A stretch of 64,000 nucleotides of DNA, taken from NCBI GenBank assembly GCA_017794825.1, contig CP051237.1, positions 2,232,001 to 2,296,000 of the forward strand. Direction: 5' to 3'. The number at the start of each line of letters is the position of its first letter. Position 1 is the stretch's first letter. The notes beneath the pieces are model-generated. The model saw only the letters and a list, made by a program, of their open reading frames with translations. It had not been told where the DNA came from and made no database searches. This document shows, in pieces, positions 38,982 through 49,072 of this stretch. Origin of the DNA: Pararhizobium sp. (lineage in GTDB: Bacteria > Pseudomonadota > Alphaproteobacteria > Rhizobiales > Rhizobiaceae). Position numbers and translations under genes: made by a program.

Positions 38982-39724
38982 ACGTGCTGGCCGCCATTGA
39001 TGTGGATCTCGCTGCCCGTCACGTAGGATGACGCGTTGCTGCACAGGAAGAAGATCGTCTCGGCCACTTCGGCCGTGGTGCCAAGCCTGCGCAGCGGAAT
39101 ATTCTCGACGATCTTGTCGGTTCCAGGCGACAGGATCGCGGTTTCGATTTCGCCGGGCGCGATGGCGTTGACGCGAATGCCGTGCGGGCCGAAATCCGCC
39201 GCCATTTCGCGCGTCAGCGAGGCGAGCGCCGCCTTGGACGTCGCATAGGCGGTGCCTGCGAAAGGGTGTACGCGGGAGCCGACGATCGAGGTCACGTTGA
39301 CAACCGAACCTTTCGCGGTTTCCAGTTCCCTGAACAGACCGCGCGCGAGCATGATCGGCGCGAAGAAATTGACCTGAAACACGTCGCGCCACACATGCAT
39401 GGGCGTCTCCAGCGAATTCAAGCGCTTGCCGTCATCCGTCTTGGGCGAGATTCCGGCGTTGTTGACCAAGGCGTCCAGCCGTCCTCCCTCCTTTTCCAGA
39501 CGATGGCGGATTTCGGCGACCGCGCTGCCGACGTCTTCCGGGTCGGAGAGGTCGATCTTGATATGATCTTCCGGACCGGCTGGCCACGGGCAGTTCTCGG
39601 CGAAAGATTGCCTGGAACAGGTAATCACCCGCCAGCCATCGCGCGAGAAGCGCTTGACCGTCGCGTGTCCTATACCGCGGCTTGCGCCCGTCAGCACCAG
39701 TGTCTTGCGGACGGTGTCGCCCAT
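38978..39724 (-). CDS. SDR-family oxidoreductase
   Basis: 248 residues from ATG 39724 (CGGAG about 9 bases upstream; the frame is open to 40267). Classical short-chain dehydrogenase: coenzyme loop TGASRGIG, NNAG, catalytic Ser (VNVTSIVGS), Y-x3-K in YATSKAAL, and the C-terminal INGGQHV. NADP preference is suggested by ITCSRQS after beta 2. Substrate unknown. Divergent from hrpB. Confidence 0.9.
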   Translation of the reverse strand: MGDTVRKTLVLTGASRGIGHATVKRFSRDGWRVITCSRQSFAENCPWPAGPEDHIKIDLSDPEDVGSAVAEIRHRLEKEGGRLDALVNNAGISPKTDDGKRLNSLETPMHVWRDVFQVNFFAPIMLARGLFRELETAKGSVVNVTSIVGSRVHPFAGTAYATSKAALASLTREMAADFGPHGIRVNAIAPGEIETAILSPGTDKIVENIPLRRLGTTAEVAETIFFLCSNASSYVTGSEIHINGGQHV

Positions 39725-39874
39725 GTCCAGCTCCGTCAATCCAGTGTGAACCAATCCTGCTCTATGTAGACCACCTGTCCGGCGATAGCGAGCGCCGATT
39801 GAACGGGAAGGGCGGATTGCCGCAAGCAGCCCGCACCTGATAGACAGGGCGGCCACCATCGTAACCGACAGACC

Positions 39875-42334
39875 ATGAAACCAAAGCTTCCCAGCCTTCC
39901 CGTCACGGCCGCCCTGCCCGACCTGCTGCCGGCGATGGCGACGTCGCAAAATGCGGTGCTTGCCGCGCCGCCGGGCGCGGGCAAGACGACGCTGGTCCCA
40001 CTCCATCTGCTCGATCAGCCATGGGCGAGGCAGGGTCGGATCATCATGCTGGAGCCGCGCAGGCTGGCGGCGAGAGCCAGCGCCCGACAGATGGCGCGCC
40101 TGCTTGGCGAGGAGGCCGGCGAAACCGTTGGCTACCGGACACGGCTTGACACACGGGTATCCGGAGACACCCGCATCGAAGTGGTGACGGAAGGCGTCTT
40201 CACGCGCATGTTGCTCGCCGAACCGGAATTGCCAGGCGTTTCGCTCATCATATTCGACGAATTCCACGAAAGATCGCTCGACGCCGATTTCGGACTGGCG
40301 CTGGCGCTCGACGTGCAGTCTGCACTGCGCGAGGATCTGAGGATCCTCATCATGTCGGCGACGCTCGACGTCGCGCGCGTCGCCGCCATACTCGGCGATG
40401 CGCCGGCAATTGAAAGCGCGGGACGCAGCTTTCCAGTCGATATGCGTTACGAAGAGCGCCCTGCCAAGGTCGATATTGCAGCCTTCATGGCGCGCATCAT
40501 CCGCCGGACGCTGGATGCAGAAGAGGGCTCCATACTCGCCTTCCTGCCGGGGCAGGCCGAAATCAGGCGAACGGCGGCGGCGCTGTCGGACGACCTGCCC
40601 GACGACATCGTGATCGCGCCCCTTTTCGGCAACCTTTCCGGCGCTGAGCAGGACGCCGCAATCCAGCCGGCCGAATCCGGGCGACGCAAGGTCGTTCTCG
40701 CCACGTCGATCGCCGAAACATCGATCACCATCGAAGGCGTGAGGATCGTCATCGATAGCGGACTGCAGCGCCAGCCGGTTTATGAAGCCGCCACAGGGAT
40801 CACCCGGCTGGAAACCGTTCGGGTGTCGCGCGCCTCGGCCGACCAGCGCGCCGGACGCGCCGGACGGACCGAGCCTGGCATTGCGATCCGGTTGTGGCGT
40901 CGCGAACAGACGGATTCCCTGATCGCCTTCACGCCGCCGGCGATCCTAGCAAGCGACCTGAGCGGATTCGTGCTCGACTGCGCATCATGGGGCGTGACCG
41001 ATCCGTCGAGCCTTGCCCTGATCGATCCGCCGCCAACGGCGGCCATCGCCGAAGCCCGGAAACTGCTGGTCTCGCTCGGCGCAATCGATCACAGTTATGC
41101 AACAACGCCAAAAGGCGAGATGATGCGGCGTCTCGGCCTGCCGGCGCGTCTCGCAGCCACCGTCATTGCGGCTGCAGAGACAGGCGCTGCGACAACGGCC
41201 GCGCAACTGGCCGTGCTCGAAGGCGAGCAGGGCCTTGGCGGCGACGCGACCGACCTCGAACACCGTCTCGCCCGCTTCCGCACCGACAGGAGTCCCCGTG
41301 CGAAATCCGCCCGTTCGTTGGCGCAGCGCATCGCCGCACAGGCCGGCGGTGCAGGGCAGAATGAACAAGCCGCTGCCGGTCCACTGTTGCTCGCGGGATA
41401 TCCCGACAGGGTTGCGATGCGGCGCGGCAGCGACCACGGACGCCGCTTCTACAGACTCGCCAACGGCCGCGGCGCCTTTCTGGAGGAGAGCGACCCGCTG
41501 GCGAACGAAGAATTGCTGGTTGTGACCGATCTTACCGGGCAGGCCGCTTCGCAGCGCATCCTGTCGGCGGCGCGGATCGACATGGACGATATCGCCTCCC
41601 GCGTGGAAGAGGGCGAGGAATTCCGGTTTGACGCCGACAGCGGCGCTGTTCGAGCCCGGCGCGTCAGACGTCTCGGCCGGCTTCTCCTCAGCGAAGCTGC
41701 ATTGCCGGTCAAGGCCGGCGCCGAAGCATCGCACGCACTTGCGGAAGGCATTCGCAAGGCGGGTGTAAGCGCGTTGCCCTGGAGCAAGGATTGCCTGCAA
41801 TTGCGCGCCAGGATCGGGTGGCTGCGCCGTACGCTTGGCGACGAATGGCCGGATCTTTCGAGCGGCGCGCTTGCAGCGACTATGGACCGCTGGTTTGAGC
41901 CCTTTCAGCCGAACGCCACGTCCATCCGGGAGGTCGACGGCTCCGCCCTGACGCACGGCCTTCGCTCGCTGGTCGATCCTTCGCTTCTGGCGCAGATCGA
42001 CCGGCTTGCCCCGACGCATTTCACAACGCCGGCAGGTTCCCGGCTGCCCGTCGACTATTCCGGCGATGCGCCAGCGCTGTCGGTGCGCGTGCAAGAACTG
42101 TTCGGGCTGAAAAGCCATCCGGCAATCGCCGGCGGTTCCGCGCCGCTGGTTCTGGAACTGCTGTCGCCGGCGCACAGACCAATCCAGACCACCCGCGATC
42201 TGCCTGGCTTCTGGACCGGCTCGTGGCGCGACGTCCGCGCCGACATGCGCGGACGCTATCCGAAACATCACTGGCCCGAAGACCCCGGCGCTGCGGAGCC
42301 GACGAGCCGCGCCAAACCGAGCAAAAGACGGTAG
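39875..42334 (+). CDS. hrpB: ATP-dependent helicase HrpB
   Basis: 819 residues, the usual length. DEAH/RHA-type helicase core: motif I PPGAGKTT, motif II FDEFHER, motif III MSATLDVARV, motif V TSIAETSITIEG and motif VI QRAGRAGRTEPG, followed by the HrpB-specific C-terminal region. The cellular role of HrpB is poorly defined (nucleic-acid unwinding). Four bases separate its stop from the GTG start of regB, so read-through expression is possible. Confidence 0.95.
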   Translation: MKPKLPSLPVTAALPDLLPAMATSQNAVLAAPPGAGKTTLVPLHLLDQPWARQGRIIMLEPRRLAARASARQMARLLGEEAGETVGYRTRLDTRVSGDTRIEVVTEGVFTRMLLAEPELPGVSLIIFDEFHERSLDADFGLALALDVQSALREDLRILIMSATLDVARVAAILGDAPAIESAGRSFPVDMRYEERPAKVDIAAFMARIIRRTLDAEEGSILAFLPGQAEIRRTAAALSDDLPDDIVIAPLFGNLSGAEQDAAIQPAESGRRKVVLATSIAETSITIEGVRIVIDSGLQRQPVYEAATGITRLETVRVSRASADQRAGRAGRTEPGIAIRLWRREQTDSLIAFTPPAILASDLSGFVLDCASWGVTDPSSLALIDPPPTAAIAEARKLLVSLGAIDHSYATTPKGEMMRRLGLPARLAATVIAAAETGAATTAAQLAVLEGEQGLGGDATDLEHRLARFRTDRSPRAKSARSLAQRIAAQAGGAGQNEQAAAGPLLLAGYPDRVAMRRGSDHGRRFYRLANGRGAFLEESDPLANEELLVVTDLTGQAASQRILSAARIDMDDIASRVEEGEEFRFDADSGAVRARRVRRLGRLLLSEAALPVKAGAEASHALAEGIRKAGVSALPWSKDCLQLRARIGWLRRTLGDEWPDLSSGALAATMDRWFEPFQPNATSIREVDGSALTHGLRSLVDPSLLAQIDRLAPTHFTTPAGSRLPVDYSGDAPALSVRVQELFGLKSHPAIAGGSAPLVLELLSPAHRPIQTTRDLPGFWTGSWRDVRADMRGRYPKHHWPEDPGAAEPTSRAKPSKRR

Positions 42335-42338
42335 ACTT

Positions 42339-43673
42339 GTGAACCAGGCAGAACAGAGCAGTCTCATGGCCATGGAATATTCGACCTATCTCGACGCCGC
42401 GCGCGATTCAGGCAGGCTCCGCATCCAGACGCTGATCCGGTTGCGCGTGCTCGCCATCATCGGACAGAGCGTAACCGTTCTGGGCGTCGCACACGGGCTT
42501 GGGTTCGATGTCCCGGTCGCCGCCTGTTTCGCGCTGATCGCGCTGCTTGCCATCTTCAACGTCGTTTTGAGGATTCGCTACGCGAGCTCCCACCGGCTTG
42601 CCCCGGCCACCTCGACGCTGATCCTGAGCCTTGACACGCTGCAGCTTGCGGGCCTGCTTTACATGACGGGCGGTCTCGACAATCCGTTTTCCCTTCTGCT
42701 CTGCGTCCCGGTGATTATCGCGTCCGCGTCGCTCCCGGTGCGCTATGTCGTTATCGTCGGCTGCGTGGCGGTCGCTGCGGTGACCGTAATTTCATTCTTC
42801 CACTGGCCCTTGCCCTGGCATGAAGGCGCCGCGTTCGAACTGCCGCCGGTTCTGCTTGTCGGCTCCTGGATCGCTATCGTCTCGACATCGGCCTTCGCGG
42901 CCTTCTACGCCTATCGCGTTTCGGCGGAAGGCCAGGAACTCGCACAGGCGCTCGCCGCCACGGAATTCGCCCTGCAGCGCGAACAGCACCTCTCCGCGCT
43001 GGACGGCCTGGCGGCGGCGGCAGCCCATGAACTCGGCTCGCCTCTCGCAACGATCACCATCATCGCCAAGGAAATGGAAAAGGTTCTCGGAGACGACGAA
43101 CGCTATGGCGAAGACGTGCATCTTCTGAAAAGCCAGAGCGAGCGCTGCCGCGATATCATGCGCAGGCTCACCACGCTCTCCACGTCGGGCGAGGCCCATC
43201 TGCGCAACCTGCCCCTGACGTCGCTGATCGAGGAGGTGATCGCGCCGCATCGCGAGTTCGGCGTGGAAATCCAGGTCGAGCACAGTTTCGAGGACGGCGG
43301 AGAGCCAGTTGGCAAGCGGAACGCCGGCATCGTTCACGGGCTTGGCAATCTGGTGGAAAACGCCGTCGACTTCGCCCGTTCAGTCGTGCGCATCGAAACC
43401 CGCTCCGACAAGAACGGCGTCCGCGTCACAATCACCGACGACGGCCCGGGATTTGCTCCGGAGGTGCTGGCGCGCATCGGCGATCCCTATGTCACCAAGC
43501 GGTCGCGCAACGCGAATTCGAGCGCCGGGGGCATGGGGCTGGGCCTGTTCATCGCAAAGACCCTGCTGGAGAGATCCGGCGCGTCGCTGGCGTTTTCCAA
43601 TGCCGCGGACGGCGGCGCGCATGTCACGATCACATGGCCGAGAACAGCGATGGTGGCCGAGGCGGAGTCCTGA
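42339..43673 (+). CDS. regB: RegB/ActS redox-sensing histidine kinase
   Basis: 444 residues from GTG 42339 (internal ATG codons at 42366 and 42372 are alternatives). Six membrane helices span about 30–205, with the quinone-binding GGLDNPFS loop. The H-box is AAAHELGSPLAT with phosphorylated His230 (this numbering), and the redox-active Cys is C270 in QSERCRDIM. The ATPase domain has N, G1 DDGPGF and G2 GGMGLGLFIAKT. Under oxidising conditions the Cys/quinone switch turns the kinase off. It pairs with regA downstream; targets are typically respiration, CO2/N2 fixation or acid tolerance. Confidence 0.95.
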   Translation: MNQAEQSSLMAMEYSTYLDAARDSGRLRIQTLIRLRVLAIIGQSVTVLGVAHGLGFDVPVAACFALIALLAIFNVVLRIRYASSHRLAPATSTLILSLDTLQLAGLLYMTGGLDNPFSLLLCVPVIIASASLPVRYVVIVGCVAVAAVTVISFFHWPLPWHEGAAFELPPVLLVGSWIAIVSTSAFAAFYAYRVSAEGQELAQALAATEFALQREQHLSALDGLAAAAAHELGSPLATITIIAKEMEKVLGDDERYGEDVHLLKSQSERCRDIMRRLTTLSTSGEAHLRNLPLTSLIEEVIAPHREFGVEIQVEHSFEDGGEPVGKRNAGIVHGLGNLVENAVDFARSVVRIETRSDKNGVRVTITDDGPGFAPEVLARIGDPYVTKRSRNANSSAGGMGLGLFIAKTLLERSGASLAFSNAADGGAHVTITWPRTAMVAEAES

Positions 43674-43752
43674 TCGCCGGACACGATGCGACACTATTGG
43701 CTTTTTTGTTTCAAAGTCTTATGTAGCACTCAACAATACAGGAAACGATCCG

Positions 43753-44319
43753 ATGACCACGGCGACAGAGAGCGAAGCAGACGAGATTCTCGGTGATGAC
43801 CGGTCTCTTCTGCTCGTCGACGATGACGGGCCATTCGTGCGCCGTCTCGGCCGCGCCATGGAAAGCCGCGGTTTCGAAGTCACACTCGCCGAATCAATCA
43901 CCGAGGGACGCGCGGCGATCCGGAGCAAGCCGCCGCAATATGCGGTTATCGACCTGCGGCTCGAGGACGGAAACGGTCTCGAACTGATCGAGGCGATCCG
44001 CAAGGTTCGCGAGGACACGCGGATCGTCATGCTGACCGGCTACGGCAATATCGCGACCGCCGTCAATGCGGTGAAGCTCGGCGCGATCGACTATCTGTCC
44101 AAGCCCGCCGACGCTGACGACGTGTTCGCAGCGCTTACCTGCAAGCCGGGAGAGAAGGTCGAGCCGCCGGAAAATCCGATGTCGGCGGACCGCGTGCGCT
44201 GGGAACATATCCAGCGCGTCTACGAAATGTGCGACCGCAACGTCTCGGAAACCGCAAGACGGCTCAACATGCATCGTCGAACATTGCAGCGTATCCTTGC
44301 AAAGCGCGCGCCGCGCTGA
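43753..44319 (+). CDS. regA: RegA/ActR response regulator
   Basis: 188 residues from ATG 43753 (AGGAAA about 9 bases upstream). Receiver domain 15–135 with acidic pocket LLVDDD, phospho-acceptor D67 (VIDLRLEDG) and K in YLSKPADADD. A Fis-type helix-turn-helix lies at the C-terminus (NVSETARRLNMHRRTLQRIL), very conserved in this family. Located 79 bp after regB in the same direction. Confidence 0.96.
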   Translation: MTTATESEADEILGDDRSLLLVDDDGPFVRRLGRAMESRGFEVTLAESITEGRAAIRSKPPQYAVIDLRLEDGNGLELIEAIRKVREDTRIVMLTGYGNIATAVNAVKLGAIDYLSKPADADDVFAALTCKPGEKVEPPENPMSADRVRWEHIQRVYEMCDRNVSETARRLNMHRRTLQRILAKRAPR

Positions 44320-44329
44320 GCCGGCCTGG

Positions 44330-44827
44330 CTATCTCATTCCGTCATCTGCGGCCTGCTGATAGGCGAGCTGTTCTGCAAAAAGCAGCCTGTCTGCGCTCG
44401 CGCGCGCGAATCGCAGCGTAAGAGCCTTGCGCGTGGCGGGCGGCAACCGGTGTTCCGGCGCGCCGCGCATGATTTCGGCGTCGTAGCCATCCGACAGGAT
44501 CATTCCGCAATCATCCGGAAAGATTTCCAGCGGCACGCCCGGATGCGTGGCGAAAAACAGCCGGTCGCAATGCAACCGATATTCCGGCCACTTGGAGTCG
44601 ACCCGAAAATCCTCGATCGACGATTTGATCTCGACGATCCAGATTTCTCCCTTCGCGGATAACGAGATCAGATCCGCCCGTCGTCCGCTTGCAAGGCCGA
44701 GCTCCGGCAGCATGGCGTGCTGCATGTCGCGCAGCAGCTTCTGCACGCCGCGCCGCACCAGCAACGCCCGGTCGGACTGGCGTCCGTCGACAAGGGTGTG
44801 TTCCGGATGGGGCGATACGATCGGCAT
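44330..44827 (-). CDS. mmcB: MmcB-family DNA repair protein
   Basis: 165 residues from ATG 44827 (the frame is open to 44935 but family members begin near MPIVSPHP). PD-(D/E)xK-like nuclease fold: LPELGLASGRRADLISLSAK, then IWIVEIKSSIEDFRVDSKW with E-x-K. In Caulobacter MmcB is part of the SOS regulon and acts in repair after DNA damage. Convergent with regA; no Shine-Dalgarno is visible. Confidence 0.88.
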   Translation of the reverse strand: MPIVSPHPEHTLVDGRQSDRALLVRRGVQKLLRDMQHAMLPELGLASGRRADLISLSAKGEIWIVEIKSSIEDFRVDSKWPEYRLHCDRLFFATHPGVPLEIFPDDCGMILSDGYDAEIMRGAPEHRLPPATRKALTLRFARASADRLLFAEQLAYQQAADDGMR

Positions 44828-45053
44828 TGGAAAAACGGAGATGCGACTCGTTTGTTGCGGATTCGTTCCATGATACCGCTCGATCCGCTTGATGGGAACC
44901 GCCGACGGACAGTTGTAGGAAAGACATACCGGCAAAAAGAATGACAGTTTTTTGATTCATCTACATCAGGAAGCACTTGCCAATTCGTGATTTATACAAA
45001 TAAACCGTGAATATTGCAGTGTTTGTTCGCAGCGATCGCAACAGGGGACATGT

Positions 45054-45707
45054 GTGACATTGATTGACAGAAGAGGGGCTCTCGCTTTCCTGGGACTGGC
45101 CGCCGCAACGGCGTTGGCCGGATGTACGACGGCCGGACCGCAGTTCACGGAACAGGTGTTCACGAGCGAATACGGCGCCGTGAAGGACGGTGGTTACACG
45201 ATACCAGCGGTCCCCATTGATCGGGTTCCGACCGAGTTTCACCGGCAGATCGTTACATACCGGACGAAGGAAAAGCCGGGCACCATCATCGTGGATACCC
45301 GCAGCCGGCACCTCTATTATGTCATGCCGGGTAACAAGGCGGTTCGTTACGGTATTGGCGTCGGTCGCGCCGGATTCGCCTGGGAAGGCGAAGCCTATGT
45401 GTCGTGGAAGCAGCCCTGGCCGCGCTGGCATCCGCCGAAAGAGATGATCGCCCGCGATCCCCGACTCAAGAGATATGACGACGGCGGGCAGGCGCCGGGT
45501 CTGAGCAACCCGCTGGGCGCTCGCGCGCTCTACCTGTTCGACAACAACGGCAAGGACACGCTCTACCGGCTGCACGGCACGCCAGAATGGAAGTCGATCG
45601 GGACGGCTGCCTCATCGGGCTGCATCCGCCTGATGAACCAGGACATCATCGATCTTTATTCCCGGGTCAAACCGGGCAAAAGCGCCAAGGTCGTCGTGAT
45701 TCAGTAG
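45054..45707 (+). CDS. L,D-transpeptidase (YkuD) lipoprotein
   Basis: 217 residues from GTG 45054 (AGGGGA about 8 bases upstream). Lipobox L21-A-G-C24 after RRGALAFLGLAAATA, so a membrane-anchored lipoprotein. The YkuD domain covers about 75–215 with H174-G (RLHGTPEW) and catalytic C190 (SSGCIRL). It forms 3-3 cross-links in peptidoglycan or attaches outer-membrane proteins to it. Followed by a strong hairpin terminator. Confidence 0.94.
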   Translation: MTLIDRRGALAFLGLAAATALAGCTTAGPQFTEQVFTSEYGAVKDGGYTIPAVPIDRVPTEFHRQIVTYRTKEKPGTIIVDTRSRHLYYVMPGNKAVRYGIGVGRAGFAWEGEAYVSWKQPWPRWHPPKEMIARDPRLKRYDDGGQAPGLSNPLGARALYLFDNNGKDTLYRLHGTPEWKSIGTAASSGCIRLMNQDIIDLYSRVKPGKSAKVVVIQ

Positions 45708-45733
45708 AGTTACCCAGAACACAATTCAATAAA

Positions 45734-45768
45734 AACGGCCCGGCTGCTCGTTGCAACCGGGCCGTTTT
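45734..45768. terminator. Bidirectional terminator between ldt and coxM-like gene
   Basis: AACGGCCCGG (45734–45743) and CCGGGCCGTT (45757–45766) pair perfectly, with a T-run on each strand (AAAAA before and TTTT after), between convergent genes. Good intrinsic terminator in both directions. Confidence 0.9.
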
Positions 45769-45788
45769 CAATTGATGGTCGCGGCAGG

Positions 45789-46583
45789 TCAGGCTGCGGC
45801 GACCGCCCGTTTCGCCATCACCTTGACGAGGTGGGCGCGATATTCGGCCGTGCCGTGGATATCCGACAGCATGCCGCCCGGATCGACGCTGACGCCGTCG
45901 AGCGCATCGGGCGAGAAACTGCCAGCAAGCGCCTGCTCCATGTCGGACGCGCGATAGGCGCCGTCCGATCCGGCGCCGGTCACGCCGACGCGCACCGTTC
46001 CGCCTTTCTTCGCCACGAACACACCGGCCATGGCGTACCGCGACGCCGGGTTCGGGAACTTCTGATAGGCGGCGCTGTCCGGCGCCTCGAACGACACCGC
46101 GGTGACGATTTCATCGTCGCCGAGCGCCGTCTCGAACATGCCGACGAAGAAATCGTCCGCCGCGATTTCCCGCTTGTTGGTGTGAATGGTGGCGTTCAGC
46201 GCCAGCATGGCTGACGGATAGTCGGCGGCGGGATCGTTGTTGGCGATCGAACCGCCGATGGTTCCCATGTGCCGGACATGCGGGTCGCCAATGTGCGACG
46301 CCAGTCCGGCGAGGGCCGGACAGGCGTTTTTGACATCGGCCGATCCGGCCACTTCCGCATGGGTGGTTCCGGCGCCGATCTTTACGACGCCGCCGCTGAC
46401 GGAAATGCCCTTGAGTTCGGCGACATGACGCAGATCGACGACGTCGGTGGGCGCCGCCAGTCGCTGCTTCATCGTCGGGATAAGCGTCTGCCCGCCGGAG
46501 AGCAGCTTGCCTTCCTCGGCCGCCGCGAGCATCTGTTCAGCCTCCGAAAGCGAGGAAGCCCGGTGATAGTTGGTCGCATACAT
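45789..46583 (-). CDS. Molybdenum hydroxylase FAD subunit (CoxM-like)
   Basis: 264 residues. FAD-binding subunit of a xanthine-oxidase-family enzyme: starts MYATNYHRASSLSEAEQMLA, has the flavin loops LLSGGQTLIPTMKQ and MGTIGGSIANNDPAADYPSA and a C-terminal CO dehydrogenase flavoprotein domain. It passes electrons from the 2Fe-2S subunit to an acceptor. Last gene of the S–L–M order; 22 bp after the large subunit. Confidence 0.94.
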   Translation of the reverse strand: MYATNYHRASSLSEAEQMLAAAEEGKLLSGGQTLIPTMKQRLAAPTDVVDLRHVAELKGISVSGGVVKIGAGTTHAEVAGSADVKNACPALAGLASHIGDPHVRHMGTIGGSIANNDPAADYPSAMLALNATIHTNKREIAADDFFVGMFETALGDDEIVTAVSFEAPDSAAYQKFPNPASRYAMAGVFVAKKGGTVRVGVTGAGSDGAYRASDMEQALAGSFSPDALDGVSVDPGGMLSDIHGTAEYRAHLVKVMAKRAVAAA

Positions 46584-46605
46584 GTGAGTACCCTTTCCTC
46601 GATTC

Positions 46606-48954
46606 CTATCGTGCGTTCAGAGCGGCCCAGACATTCTGGGGCGTCGCCGGCATGGCGAGATCGTTGTTGCCGATCGCATCCGTGATCGCATTGATCAATG
46701 CGCCCGGCGAGCCGATGGCGCCCGCCTCTCCGCATCCTTTGATGCCAAGCGGATTGGACGGACAAACCGTCGTCGTTGTCAAGACGTTGAAGGAGGGCAG
46801 GTCATGGGCGCGCGGCATGGCGTAGTCCATGTAGCTGGCTGTCAGCAACTGTCCGGACTGCGGATCGTAGGCGCATCCTTCAAGCATCGCCTGGCCAATT
46901 CCCTGCGCGACCCCGCCATGAACCTGGCCCTCGACGATCATCGGATTGATGATATTGCCGAAATCGTCGGCCGCCACGAACTGTATGATCTGCGTGGTTC
47001 CGGTTTCCGGGTCCACCTCGACCTCGCAAATGTAGCAGCCTGCCGGGAAGGTGAAGTTGGAGGGATCGTAGAACGACGTCTCCTTCAGCCCGGGCTCCAT
47101 GCCGTCCGGCAGGTTGTGCGCGGTGTAGCAGGCAAGAGAAACTTCATGCCATGCAAGCTTCTTGTCGGTGCCGGCGACCTTGACCTCGCCGTTTTCGATG
47201 ACGATGTCGCTTTCATCGGCCTCGAGCAGGTGAGCGGCGACCTTCTTGGCCTTGGTCTCGACCTTGTCCAGCGCGCCGGCGATCGCCGACATGCCGACAG
47301 CGCCCGAGCGCGAGCCGTAGGTTCCCATGCCCATCTGTACCTTGTCGGTGTCGCCGTGGACGATGGAGATCGAATCCAGGCCGACGCCGAGACGGTCCGC
47401 GACGAGCTGCGCGAAGGTGGTCTCATGACCCTGTCCGTGGCTGTGCGAGCCGGTCAGCACCTCGATGGTGCCGACGGCGTTGACCCGCACCTCAGCCGAT
47501 TCCCATAGTCCGACGCCGGCTCCGAGCGAACCGACGGCCTTGGACGGCGCAATGCCGCAGGCCTCGATATAGCAGTTGAAGCCGATGCCGCGCAGCTTGC
47601 CGCGGGCTTTGGCTTCCGCCTTGCGGGCCGGGAAGCCGGCATAGTCTGCAGCTTCCATCGCGACATCCAGCGAGGCTTCGAAATCGCCCGCGTCATAGGT
47701 CATGATCACCGGCGTTTCATGCGGGAATGTCTTTACGAAGTTGATGCGGCGCAGTTCCGCCGGGTCCATGCCGAGCTGCCGCGCCGCCGTCTCCATGGCC
47801 CGTTCGACCAGGTAGGACGCTTCCGGCCGCCCGGCGCCGCGATAGGCGTCAACCGGGGTGGTGTTGGTGTAGACCGTGCGGACATTGGCGAAAATGTTCG
47901 GAATGTCGTACTGACCGGACAGAAGCGTCGCGTAGAGATAGGTCGGCACCGACGACGAGAAGAGCGACATATAGGCGCCAAGATTGGCGAGCGTGTCGAT
48001 CTTGAAAGCGGTGATCTTCCTGTTCGCATCGAGGGCGATCCTGATCGTCGACAGGTGATCGCGGCCATGCGCGTCCGTCATGAAGGACTCGGTCCTGTCC
48101 GCCACCCATTTGACCGGCACGCCGGTGCGCTTCGAGGCCCAAAGGCACACGATCTCTTCCGGATAGATGAAAATCTTCGATCCGAAACCGCCGCCGACAT
48201 CCGGCGCAATGACGCGAAGCTTGTTTTCAGGCGCGACGTTGTAGAATGCGCTCATGACGAGGCGGGCGACATGCGGGTTCTGCGACGTCGTCCAGCAGGT
48301 GTAGTGGTCCTCGCCCGCATCGTAATGGCCGAGCGTCGCCCGCGGCTCCATGGCGTTCGGCACGAGCCGGTTGTTGGAAACTGTCAACTCGACGACGTCC
48401 GCGGCGTTCGACAAGGCCTCGTCGACCGCGGCTTCGTCGCCAATCGTCCAGTCGAAGACGAGATTGTTCTCGGCGACCGGATGAATCTGCGGCGCGCCGG
48501 GTTCGGTGGCCGAAGCGATATCGGTCACTGCATCCAGCTCTTCGTAATCGATTACAACCTTTTCGGCAGCTTCACGGGCGATCGCCTTTGTTTCGGCGAC
48601 GACGATCACGACCGCCTCTCCGACATAACGCACCGTATCGCCGGCGAGCGGTCGCCAGTCGCCCATTTTCATCGGGGAGCCGTCACGGGAGTGGATCATC
48701 CAGCCGCAGATCAGATTGCCGATGCCGTCGGCTGCAAGCTGATCGCCGTCGAGAACGTCGATCACGCCGGGGACGTCCAGCGCCGCACTTTTGTCGATGC
48801 CCTTGATCCGGGCGTGGGCGTGCGGGCTACGCACGAAAATCGCATGTTTCATCCCGACGACATTCATATCGTCAGTGTAGCGGCCCTTGCCCGTGATGAA
48901 GCGCCTGTCCTCCTTGCGCGCAACGCGGGCGCCAATTCCTTCTACTACTCCCAT
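46606..48954 (-). CDS. Molybdenum hydroxylase large subunit (form II, aldehyde-oxidase-like)
   Basis: 782 residues from ATG 48954 (GGAGGAG upstream; the frame is open to 49011). Molybdopterin-cytosine-dinucleotide-binding subunit: VGEAVVIVVAETKAIA, VGGGFGSK, the active-site loop AYRGAGRPEA and GQGHETTF. The loop is AYRGAGR, not the AYRCSFR of true CO dehydrogenase (form I), so this is a form II enzyme that hydroxylates an aldehyde or N-heterocycle. The substrate is unknown. The genes for molybdenum-cofactor sulfuration are not in the window. Confidence 0.95.
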   Translation of the reverse strand: MGVVEGIGARVARKEDRRFITGKGRYTDDMNVVGMKHAIFVRSPHAHARIKGIDKSAALDVPGVIDVLDGDQLAADGIGNLICGWMIHSRDGSPMKMGDWRPLAGDTVRYVGEAVVIVVAETKAIAREAAEKVVIDYEELDAVTDIASATEPGAPQIHPVAENNLVFDWTIGDEAAVDEALSNAADVVELTVSNNRLVPNAMEPRATLGHYDAGEDHYTCWTTSQNPHVARLVMSAFYNVAPENKLRVIAPDVGGGFGSKIFIYPEEIVCLWASKRTGVPVKWVADRTESFMTDAHGRDHLSTIRIALDANRKITAFKIDTLANLGAYMSLFSSSVPTYLYATLLSGQYDIPNIFANVRTVYTNTTPVDAYRGAGRPEASYLVERAMETAARQLGMDPAELRRINFVKTFPHETPVIMTYDAGDFEASLDVAMEAADYAGFPARKAEAKARGKLRGIGFNCYIEACGIAPSKAVGSLGAGVGLWESAEVRVNAVGTIEVLTGSHSHGQGHETTFAQLVADRLGVGLDSISIVHGDTDKVQMGMGTYGSRSGAVGMSAIAGALDKVETKAKKVAAHLLEADESDIVIENGEVKVAGTDKKLAWHEVSLACYTAHNLPDGMEPGLKETSFYDPSNFTFPAGCYICEVEVDPETGTTQIIQFVAADDFGNIINPMIVEGQVHGGVAQGIGQAMLEGCAYDPQSGQLLTASYMDYAMPRAHDLPSFNVLTTTTVCPSNPLGIKGCGEAGAIGSPGALINAITDAIGNNDLAMPATPQNVWAALNAR

Positions 48955-49072
48955 GGAACTTCTCCTCCCAAATCCGGAGCATGACGCTCCAGTTCGGAGT
49001 CCGGATTCCACGCTGATGCGCCGGTGACCAACCGGACGCTACGGACGCGAACGGACTCCCGTAATTGTCCGG

